Assembly (NCBI GenBank): GCA_001799475.1
Contig: MGTN01000181.1
Coordinates: forward strand, 7,062 to 17,723
Origin: Desulfovibrionales bacterium GWA2_65_9
Lineage (GTDB): Bacteria > Desulfobacterota > Desulfovibrionia > Desulfovibrionales > Desulfovibrionaceae
Length of the DNA: 10,662 nucleotides
Direction: 5' to 3'
The notes under the pieces are model-generated. The model did not search any database and had not been told where the DNA came from. It worked only from the letters and a program-made list of their open reading frames with translations. This document shows positions 5,517-10,662 of this stretch, piece after piece. The stretch's first letter is position 1, and each line of letters starts with the position of its first letter. A program made the position numbers and the translations under genes.

Positions 5517-6817
5517 ACGTGGATGATGCCCTTGAGCACCGTGGAATGCTTGCGGCCGAGGCGGTCGCCGATGGCGGCGAGGGAGAGGTCGGTGTGGCGG
5601 CGGCAGAGATAGAAGGCGGTGTTGCGGGCAAGCACGGTCTGCTGGCTGCGGCTTTTCGATTTCAGCTCGCGTTCATCGATGCCGTACGTCTTGCAGACAA
5701 AGGCCACGATGCGCTCCACGCCAGGCATGGGGGTCTGCACGGCGTAGTTCTCCAGCACCTGCCAGGCCAACTCCTCGGTGATCTGCTGGCCGAGCAGCCG
5801 GGCCTTGAGCACCAGGTTGTTCAAACAGCTCTCGAGCTGGCGGATGTCCGTGGTCAGGCGCTCGGCCAGAAGCCCGGTGACGTTGTCCGGCACCTGGACC
5901 TGGAGCGAGCGGGCCTTGCGGCGGATGATCTCCTCACGGGTGGCGTAGTCCGGAGCCTGCATCAGGGCCATGAAGCCCGAGGCGAAGCAGGACACGAGCT
6001 GCGGGTCCACGTCGGAGAGTTCACGCGGCAAGAACGAGCTGGTGAGCACCACCTTGCAGCCGCGCGTCTGCAGGGCCTTCAGGGTCAGCAAAAGCTCTTC
6101 CTGGAGCTTGCCCTTGCCCTGGAAGAAGTGGATGTCCTCCAGGAGCAAAACGTCCACGGACTCGCGGAACTCCGCCTTGAAGCGCGCGGCCTCCCTGGCC
6201 TTGATGGCCAGCACCAGGCGCGTGGTGAACTCCTCGGCCGAGAGGCAGGCGATGGACACCCGGCTGCGGTTGGAACGCTCGGCCAGATGGCGGCCGATGG
6301 CGTGCAGCAGGTGGGTCTTGCCCAGGCCCGGCCCGGCGCTGAGGAACAGGTGGTCCGTGTCCAGGGAGTTGTTGCACAGGCCCTTGGCCGCGGCGCAGGC
6401 CAGCTCGTTGCACGGGCCGACCACGAAATCGTCGAAGCGGAAGCGCCAACGGCTCAGGGACTCGGTGCGGGGCGCATGGCCGAGCGGCAGGCCCAGCGGC
6501 TCGGCCGCCGGGCGGGGCCGGGCCAGACTCTGGTTCTGGCTCTGGCCGGAGGTCTGGACCGGAGGGAGCACCGGGCGGCGCTGGCCCACGCTGACCTTGA
6601 TTTCCGTGCGGCGGCCCGTAAGTTCCAGGGCGGCCTCGCGGATGGTCTCCAGGAGGCGGTCGCGCACCCAGGCGGCCACAAATTCATTGGGGGCGGACAG
6701 GTGCAAGACGTTGTCCTCGATCTTGGCATCGAGCGGCTTGATCCAAAGGGTGAATAACCCTTGGTCCAGTCGATTTTCGAGGATGGGAAGCAATTTTTGC
6801 CAGAGGTCCGCATTCAT
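5444..6817 (-). CDS. dnaA: Divergent DnaA (replication initiator paralogue) with altered ATPase residues
   Basis: The ATG at 6815-6817 starts MNADLWQKLLPILE, the usual DnaA domain I opening, giving 457 residues; an upstream in-frame ATG (6955) would add 46 unlike residues, and no strong ribosome site marks either. Domain I is about 1-78 and a Q/P/R linker 79-122. The AAA+ domain starts at FRFDDFVVG (126-134), with Walker A GPGLGKTH (162-169) and Walker B LLLEDIHF (224-231). Domain IV (about 365-457) has R390, R398 and IGDRLGRKHSTV (416-427). Compared with E. coli DnaA from memory: sensor-1 D269 is S261, box VII R281 is Q273, arginine finger R285 is C277, and D433 of GGRDHT is a Lys with one Gly missing. 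Sensor-2 Arg (R326) is kept. ATP binding looks possible, while ATP-dependent filament assembly looks impaired. No dnaN, recF or gyrB is adjacent, so this is likely a second dnaA or a regulatory paralogue. Confidence 0.9.
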   Translation of the reverse strand: MNADLWQKLLPILENRLDQGLFTLWIKPLDAKIEDNVLHLSAPNEFVAAWVRDRLLETIREAALELTGRRTEIKVSVGQRRPVLPPVQTSGQSQNQSLARPRPAAEPLGLPLGHAPRTESLSRWRFRFDDFVVGPCNELACAAAKGLCNNSLDTDHLFLSAGPGLGKTHLLHAIGRHLAERSNRSRVSIACLSAEEFTTRLVLAIKAREAARFKAEFRESVDVLLLEDIHFFQGKGKLQEELLLTLKALQTRGCKVVLTSSFLPRELSDVDPQLVSCFASGFMALMQAPDYATREEIIRRKARSLQVQVPDNVTGLLAERLTTDIRQLESCLNNLVLKARLLGQQITEELAWQVLENYAVQTPMPGVERIVAFVCKTYGIDERELKSKSRSQQTVLARNTAFYLCRRHTDLSLAAIGDRLGRKHSTVLKGIIHVEREIAHQTPLGRQLGNTVDRLLV

Positions 6818-6925
6818 GTGGCGAGGTCTACGCTTTGGGTGCCCCGCCGACAATGCTGCCACAGGCCGGAAGCAGTCCAGGACAGGTCGTTGTTCTCTAC
6901 AATATAACTGACCGGATTCATTACA

Positions 6926-6955
6926 TTCATATGATCTAAAAGCAGCCCAAGGCAA
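6926..6955 (-). promoter_or_regulatory. Candidate sigma-70-like promoter for dnaA
   Basis: On the minus strand, TTGCCT (6955-6950) is followed after 18 bp by TATGAA (6931-6926) in AT-rich sequence, about 110 bp before the dnaA start. The match to consensus is partial and no transcript evidence exists. Confidence 0.3.
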
Positions 6956-7023
6956 AACCTCTACGTACTCAAAACGCTTGCGCCGCCTAGGTTAATCTCC
7001 TCTCGGCAGCGATCTCTGGGAAT

Positions 7024-7047
7024 CCTGTGTAAACATTTTTAAACAGG
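7024..7047. promoter_or_regulatory. 24-bp imperfect palindrome upstream of dnaA
   Basis: The sequence begins CCTGTGTAAACA and ends TTTTTAAACAGG. The arms pair at all but four of 24 positions, with the symmetry axis between 7035 and 7036. It looks like a dimer-binding operator. Each half, read inwards to ACAGG (GTTTACACAGG and TTTTAAACAGG), also matches 7 of 9 positions of the DnaA box consensus TTATNCACA, counting N as a match. It sits about 207 bp upstream of the dnaA start and about 70 bp upstream of the candidate -35. Confidence 0.45.
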
Positions 7048-7124
7048 TACAAGTACGTTTTTCGGTGAATTTCGAACAAAAGAACGGTATTTCTGCGCCA
7101 GCCTTTTTTGGGGCAAGCATGAAA

Positions 7125-7135
7125 CCTGTGAAACA
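7125..7135 (-). repeat. Third copy of the palindrome half-site
   Basis: CCTGTGAAACA (TGTTTCACAGG on the minus strand) repeats the left half of the 7024-7047 palindrome; CCTGTG and AAACATTT are shared, with one T missing. With the two palindrome arms this gives three copies of an 11-mer of form KKTTWMACAGG within about 110 bp. Confidence 0.4.
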
Positions 7136-7151
7136 TTTGGGGATGCGGAGC

Positions 7152-7287
7152 CCTCACCACCAAGCCCGCGCCTGCTCACGCTTGGCGGCATGAGGCCATT
7201 CCGAGCCGATTCTCCCGGCTTCCCACATACCAGCCGGTGCTGTCCGCGATTACGCGGCGGCTGGTCGCTTTGCGGGCGGCCCGGCAA
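7152..7287. repeat. Run of four consecutive stem-loops
   Basis: Stem 1: CCTCA (7152-7156) with TGAGG (7191-7195), enclosing CCAAGC (7160-7165) with GCTTGG (7180-7185). Stem 2: AGCCG (7204-7208) with CGGCT (7216-7220). Stem 3: CCAGCCG (7230-7236) with CGGCTGG (7258-7264), enclosing CCGCG (7244-7248) with CGCGG (7253-7257) around an ATTA loop, with a 7-nt bulge. Stem 4: TTGC+GGG (7270-7276) with CCC, a bulged G, then GCAA (7280-7287). No family is recognised; a small RNA, a leader RNA or REP-like repeats are possible. Confidence 0.35.
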
Positions 7288-7443
7288 TGAACACCGACAA
7301 CCAGACGCAATGCCGTGACATTTTCTTGTTGACCGGCAGGAAGCCTTGAGCGGCGGGCACAGGAGCTAAATCCAAAAAGCATAACCGAGCAAACGGGTTT
7401 TGCCAAAGCTGCTGATTGGATTTCTTCCGTGCTGGTGGAGTTA

Positions 7444-7612
7444 GGGTCTGTTCCCAAAAGATGGAATTTGTTCCCTGGCGAGGAGGGTGTCTCTTGGGGG
7501 CTAGGGAGTGCACTCCTGCGGTACAACCCTGGACCCCAACCGGTTCTCGACGCCCCCCGAACAGGCGCGTGCCGAGATCCAGGGGGCAAAAGACGCTTTG
7601 AGAAACAGGCCC
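7444..7612. mobile_element. 169-bp MITE-like element with terminal inverted repeats and flanking TA
   Basis: The left end GGGTCTGTTCCCAAAAG (7444-7460) and the reverse complement of the right end, GGGCCTGTTTCTCAAAG (7612-7596), match at 13 of 17 positions. Each end is directly bordered by TA (7442-7443 and 7613-7614), as expected for a TA target duplication. Family knowledge: TA duplication is typical of IS630/Tc1-mariner elements and of some IS5-family groups. The interior is too short for a transposase and shows none, so the element would be non-autonomous. The right border falls inside the hsp20 stop codon. Confidence 0.6.
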
Positions 7613-8070
7613 TAGTCCAGAACCAGCGTGCGCCGGACAGGCAGCGCGGGGCGGCGCTTGGGCACGGTGACGGTCAAAAGGCCCTCGCGCAGGAGGGCGC
7701 TGATGCCCTCGCCATCCGCGTCCTCCGGCAGGGGGAAACGCCGGGCAAAGGGCCCGTGGGCGCGCTCTATAAGATGATAGGCTGTGTCGGCGTCCTCCCG
7801 GGTGTCGGAATCGGGGGGGCGCTCGCCGCGCACCACCAGGGCGCCGTCGGCCACCTCCACCAGCACCTGCTCAGGGGCCACGCCGGGCAGCTCGATGCGC
7901 ACCACGAGCGCCTGGGCTGTCTCCGTGATGTCGGCCAGGGGTATCCAGACATAGCCGCAATTGGTAGCCCCGGACAGGCTCGGCCCCTGGCTGGCCGCAT
8001 CCAGCATCCTGTCCATCTGTTCGCGAAACTCGTCCACGCCCCGCCACTGGATCCACTGGCCCTTGCCCAT
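7612..8070 (-). CDS. Small heat-shock protein, Hsp20/alpha-crystallin family
   Basis: This ATP-independent holdase chaperone binds unfolding proteins under stress. The 152-residue protein has a short N-terminal arm with a WIQW and EFREQMDRML amphipathic stretch (6-24), then an alpha-crystallin domain at about 40-140: YVWIPLADITETAQALVVRIELPG (40-63), GALVVRGER (76-84), YHLIERAHGPFARRFPLPED (98-117), and the hallmark A-x-x-x-G-L-L strand ALLREGLLTVTVPK (125-138). The C-terminal tail is short (ALPVRRTLVLD) and has no clear I-x-I motif beyond LPV. ATG 8068-8070 is preceded by a full AGGAGG six bases upstream. The stop TAG reads 7614-7612, and its final G is also the first base of the neighbouring MITE-like element. 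It is divergent from cydAB. Confidence 0.92.
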   Translation of the reverse strand: MGKGQWIQWRGVDEFREQMDRMLDAASQGPSLSGATNCGYVWIPLADITETAQALVVRIELPGVAPEQVLVEVADGALVVRGERPPDSDTREDADTAYHLIERAHGPFARRFPLPEDADGEGISALLREGLLTVTVPKRRPALPVRRTLVLD

Positions 8071-8096
8071 GTTCTGCCTCCTCGGTCGGATGTTTT

Positions 8097-8125
8097 CTCA
8101 TAGGATACTCGCGCTCGTCATGCAA
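8097..8125 (-). promoter_or_regulatory. Probable sigma-70 promoter of hsp20
   Basis: On the minus strand, TTGCAT (8125-8120) and TATGAG (8102-8097) are separated by 17 bp, ending 26 bp before the hsp20 start codon. No CIRCE element or sigma-32-like sequence was seen. Confidence 0.5.
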
Positions 8126-8178
8126 GGCGCAGTGCGGAGGGCATTGCATTCTTTCCCGATCTTGATACTAGATATGTG

Positions 8179-8207
8179 TTGCATAACTTTTCACGTTTCG
8201 GTATTAG
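8179..8207 (+). promoter_or_regulatory. Probable sigma-70 promoter of cydAB
   Basis: TTGCAT (8179-8184) and TATTAG (8202-8207) are 17 bp apart, 35 bp before the cydA start. An overlapping alternative is TTGATA (8162-8167) with TAACTT (8184-8189), spacing 16 bp. Confidence 0.45.
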
Positions 8208-8218
8208 GAACTATTCCT
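8206..8218. promoter_or_regulatory. Inverted repeat overlapping the cydA promoter region
   Basis: AGGAA (8206-8210), CTA, TTCCT (8214-8218) is a perfect 5-3-5 inverted repeat. It overlaps the end of the candidate -10 box and precedes the cydA ribosome site, a position suited to a repressor. Confidence 0.3.
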
Positions 8219-8242
8219 GATCATCTAAAAGGGGGGAGACTG

Positions 8243-9547
8243 ATGGATGTTCTCATGCTCTCGCGGCTGCAATTCGCTGCCGCAACCATGTTCCACTTCC
8301 TGTTCGTGCCGCTGACGCTGGGCATCTCGGTGCTCATAGCCTGCATGGAGACGGCCTACGTGCGCACGGGCAAGGATGTCTACAAACGCATGGCCAGGTT
8401 CTGGGGCAAGCTCTTTCTCATCAACTTCACCCTGGGTGTGGTCACCGGCATCACCCTGGAATTCCAGTTCGGCACCAACTGGTCGCGCTACTCGGCCTAC
8501 GTCGGCGACATCTTCGGCTCGCTTCTGGCCATCGAGGCCACGGCGGCCTTCTTCCTCGAATCCACCTTCATCGGCGTCTGGCACTTCGGCTGGGACAAGC
8601 TCTCGCCCAGGGCGCATGCCCTTTCCGCCTGGCTGGTGGCCGGGGCCAGCAATCTTTCCGCCGTCTGGATCCTCATCGCCAACGGCTTCATGCAGAACCC
8701 CATGGGCTATGAGCTGCGCAATGGCCGCGCCGAGCTGACCGACTTCGTGGCCATCATCACCAACCCCTGGGCCTGGAACCAGTTCGTGCATGTGGTCTCG
8801 GCATCGTTCTGCGTGGCCACGTTCTTCATCATGGGCATCAGCGCCTGGCACCTCTTGCGCAGGCAGAACGAGGAGTTCTTCCAGAAGTCCTTCCGCCTGG
8901 CGCTATACGTGGGCCTTGCCTCCACGGCCATCGTCGTGGCCCAGGGCCACATCCACGGCAACCTGGTGGCCAAGCTCCAGCCCGCGAAGCTGGCGGCCAT
9001 GGAGTCGCACTGGGAGACCCGCAAGAGCGCGCCCATGTACCTGCTGCAGATCCCCGATGAAAAGGGCGAGAAGAACCTGGTGCAGGCCCTGCCCGTGCCC
9101 AGGCTGCTGAGCATCCTGGCCTTCAGCGATCCCGACGCCGAGGTCAAGGGCCTGCTCGACTTCCCCGCGAGCGACCGCCCGCCCGTGACCATCACCTTCC
9201 TGGCCTTCCGCCTCATGGTCGGCATCGGCATGCTCATGCCGCTGCTCATGCTCTTCGGCCTCTTCAAGCGCGACGCCCTGGCCAAGTACCCGCTGTACCT
9301 GAAGGCCATGATCTGGGCCATGCCCCTGCCCTACCTGGGCATGCAGGCGGGCTGGGCCGTGACCGAGGTCGGTCGCCAGCCCTGGATCGTCTACGGGCTC
9401 ATGCGCACCTCGGATGCGGTGTCGCCCATCGCGGCCAGCCAGGCCGGAGCCTCGCTGGTGGCCATGGTGCTCCTGTACACCCTGCTCGGCGCGGCCGGGG
9501 CCTATCTGATGTTCACCTTCGCCCGCAAGGGCCCTGTGGACGCCTAA
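8243..9547 (+). CDS. cydA: Cytochrome bd quinol oxidase subunit I
   Basis: Subunit I of cytochrome bd carries hemes b558, b595 and d and the quinol site, reducing O2 to water at the inner membrane; in sulfate reducers it is linked to oxygen defence. The 434-residue protein shows the family features: SRLQFAAATMFHFLFVPLT (7-25) with heme ligand H18, LAIEATAAFFLEST (95-108) with E98 and E106 of the proton path, SNLSAVWILIANGFMQNP (136-153), H183 as heme b558 ligand, the Q-loop KLAAMESHW (249-257, with K249 and E254), FRLMVGIG (322-329) with M325, and GRQPWIVYG (377-385). The roughly 80-residue Q-loop region lacks the C-terminal insertion of E. coli CydA, so this is the short-Q-loop type. GGGGGGAG precedes ATG 8243. 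cydB follows 38 bp after the stop. Confidence 0.97.
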   Translation: MDVLMLSRLQFAAATMFHFLFVPLTLGISVLIACMETAYVRTGKDVYKRMARFWGKLFLINFTLGVVTGITLEFQFGTNWSRYSAYVGDIFGSLLAIEATAAFFLESTFIGVWHFGWDKLSPRAHALSAWLVAGASNLSAVWILIANGFMQNPMGYELRNGRAELTDFVAIITNPWAWNQFVHVVSASFCVATFFIMGISAWHLLRRQNEEFFQKSFRLALYVGLASTAIVVAQGHIHGNLVAKLQPAKLAAMESHWETRKSAPMYLLQIPDEKGEKNLVQALPVPRLLSILAFSDPDAEVKGLLDFPASDRPPVTITFLAFRLMVGIGMLMPLLMLFGLFKRDALAKYPLYLKAMIWAMPLPYLGMQAGWAVTEVGRQPWIVYGLMRTSDAVSPIAASQAGASLVAMVLLYTLLGAAGAYLMFTFARKGPVDA

Positions 9548-9585
9548 GCCCGTCCGCTTCAGAAGCCAACACAAGGGAGTCTGCT

Positions 9586-10602
9586 ATGCTCGAGACCATA
9601 TGGTTTTTGCTCTGGGGAGTGCTCTGGGCCGTCTACTTCGTGCTGGACGGGTTTGACCTGGGCATCGGCACGCTCATGCCCTTCCTGGCCAAGAACGAGT
9701 ACGAAAAACGCGTCATGTACAACGCCGGCGGGCCATTCTGGGACGGCAACGAGGTCTGGCTGCTGTCCGCTGGCGGCGTGACCTTCGCGGCCTTCCCCCA
9801 GGCCTACGCCACCATGTTCAGCGGCCTGTACTCGGCGCTGATGCTGCTGCTCTTCGCGCTGATCCTGCGCGGCGTGTCCTTCGAGTTCCGGGGCAAGGTC
9901 GAAAACGACACCTGGAAGAGCGTCTGGGACGCCTGCCAGGTCGCCGGCAGCTTCCTGCCCGCGCTGCTGCTCGGCGTGGCCTTCGCCAACCTGTTCCACG
10001 GCCTGCCCCTCAACGAGGCCCACGTGAACACCGGCGGGCTGTTTGACCTGCTGAACCCCTACGGCCTGCTTGGCGGGGTGCTCTTCGTGGCCATGTTCTG
10101 CCTGCACGGCGCGCTGTGGCTGTCCATCCGCGCCACGGGCGAGTTGAAGGACCGCGCCATGGCCACGGCATGCAAGCTCTGGCCTGCGGTGCTGGTGCTG
10201 GTGCTGGCCTTTTTGGCCTACAGCTTCGTGCACACCCAGCTCTTCGGCAACTACCTGAAGAACCCGCCCCTGCTGCTGATCCTGGTGGCTGCGGTGGCCG
10301 GGCTGCTGCTGTCGCGGGTGTACCTGGCCAAGGGCCAGGCCTGGAAGGCCTGGGGCGGCTCGGCTGTGTTCATCGCCTGCGTGGCCCTGTTCGGCGTGGT
10401 CGGCCTGTACCCGGCCATCCTCATCTCCACCCTGAACCCGGCCTGGAGCCTGACCATCCACAACGCCGCCTCCTCGACCCTGACGCTCAAGATCATGCTC
10501 GGCGTGGCCCTGGTCTTCGTGCCCCTGGTCATCGGCTACCAGATCTGGTCCATCCTGACCTTCAGCAAGCCCATCCAGAGCGAGCACGACCTGGAATACT
10601 AG
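9586..10602 (+). CDS. cydB: Cytochrome bd quinol oxidase subunit II
   Basis: Subunit II pairs with CydA in the membrane complex and stabilises the heme centre. The 338-residue protein is typical in length. It shows VYFVLDGFDLGIG (16-28), GPFWDGNEVWLL (49-60) and RGVSFEFRGK (94-103), all conserved in CydB. About eight to nine hydrophobic segments run along the protein (for example 5-30, 56-92, 119-136, 157-182, 197-216, 226-246, 257-279, 305-327). The start ATG 9586 follows AAGGGAG (9573-9579). It lies 38 bp after cydA with no terminator between, so the pair forms one transcript. No small cydX gene is seen; only 60 bp remain after the stop and they hold a hairpin. Confidence 0.97.
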   Translation: MLETIWFLLWGVLWAVYFVLDGFDLGIGTLMPFLAKNEYEKRVMYNAGGPFWDGNEVWLLSAGGVTFAAFPQAYATMFSGLYSALMLLLFALILRGVSFEFRGKVENDTWKSVWDACQVAGSFLPALLLGVAFANLFHGLPLNEAHVNTGGLFDLLNPYGLLGGVLFVAMFCLHGALWLSIRATGELKDRAMATACKLWPAVLVLVLAFLAYSFVHTQLFGNYLKNPPLLLILVAAVAGLLLSRVYLAKGQAWKAWGGSAVFIACVALFGVVGLYPAILISTLNPAWSLTIHNAASSTLTLKIMLGVALVFVPLVIGYQIWSILTFSKPIQSEHDLEY

Positions 10603-10623
10603 ACCCCCGCCTTGACCAACAAA

Positions 10624-10656
10624 AAGGGCCGCTCCCGTCAAACGGGGGCGGCCCTT
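10624..10656. terminator. Strong hairpin terminator after cydAB, probably bidirectional
   Basis: Left arm AAGGGCCGCTCCCGT (10624-10638), loop CAA (10639-10641) and right arm ACGGGGGCGGCCCTT (10642-10656) form a 15-bp stem with a single T-G wobble. On the plus strand only TTCCT follows, a poor T-run. On the minus strand the stem is followed by TTTTTGTT (complement of 10618-10625, partly within the arm), the better intrinsic-terminator tail. Confidence 0.8.
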
Positions 10657-10662
10657 CCTCAT

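Larger units (their letters stand above)
6818..7611. other. 794-bp stretch without a convincing gene, between dnaA and hsp20
   Basis: This stretch holds the dnaA leader and candidate promoter (to about 6955), an AT-richer part (6900-7140) with a palindrome and a repeated half-site, a run of four stem-loops (7152-7287), featureless sequence (7288-7443), and a MITE-like element (7444-7612). Small open frames exist on both strands (for example minus 7176-7589 and 7250-7513), but they overlap one another, have mixed codon use and no recognised motif. Composition is lower in GC than the flanking genes, which fits acquired or decayed DNA. Confidence 0.6.

Noticed and set aside
5498..6757. A 419-codon plus-strand open frame opposite dnaA
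   Set aside because: It is a mirror frame of a clear AAA+ gene and is low-complexity (Gly, His, Leu, Val rich) with no motif.
6893..6901. TTCTCTACA as a DnaA box near the dnaA start
   Set aside because: It matches the consensus at only seven of nine positions, stands alone and shares no form with the repeated sites at 7024-7135.
7176..7589. Overlapping small minus-strand frames (7176-7589 and 7250-7513) as possible genes
   Set aside because: They conflict with each other and cross the MITE boundary; no motif is recognised and codon use is unlike the neighbouring genes.
7416..7601. Possible plus-strand small gene inside the MITE-like element
   Set aside because: The frame has no ribosome site, crosses the element boundary and is too short and motif-free to be a transposase.

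Overview
The window is GC-rich bacterial chromosome. Gene content and order suggest a sulfate-reducing Desulfovibrio-type organism (Desulfovibrionales): a cdsA-dxr-rseP-tsaB cluster, a divergent DnaA with a charged Q/R-rich linker, and a short-Q-loop cytochrome bd oxidase in a presumed anaerobe. The taxonomic assignment is inference from gene content and codon bias. No rRNA or tRNA gene and no CRISPR array was seen.

Layout. (1) 1-997, minus strand: the first 332 codons of a GAF plus HD-GYP-type phosphohydrolase that runs off the left edge. (2) 998-1171: a short divergent intergenic region with a 14-bp inverted repeat. (3) 1172-5147, plus strand: a tight operon of cdsA (CDP-diacylglycerol synthesis), dxr (MEP isoprenoid pathway), rseP (HExxH site-2 protease) and tsaB (t6A tRNA modification), linking membrane lipid, isoprenoid and envelope proteolysis. 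(4) 5148-5443: a gap between the convergent 3' ends of tsaB and dnaA. It is largely an old tandem duplication of about 255 bp carrying the tail of both genes, leaving a dead dnaA tail and a dead tsaB tail side by side. (5) 5444-6817, minus strand: a divergent dnaA that lacks the arginine finger and other ATPase-coupling residues. (6) 6818-7611: about 800 bp without a convincing gene. It holds a 24-bp palindrome plus a third copy of its half-site, four consecutive stem-loops, and a 169-bp MITE-like element with terminal inverted repeats and flanking TA. (7) 7612-8070, minus strand: a small heat-shock protein (Hsp20) whose TAG stop codon appears to be the integration site of that element. (8) 8071-8242: a divergent promoter region. 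(9) 8243-10602, plus strand: cydA-cydB, cytochrome bd quinol oxidase, followed by a strong hairpin whose T-run lies on the opposite strand.

The most interesting points are the DnaA paralogue with a degenerate AAA+ catalytic and oligomerisation set together with nearby repeated sites, the duplicated convergent gene ends, and the small mobile element sitting in the hsp20 stop codon.
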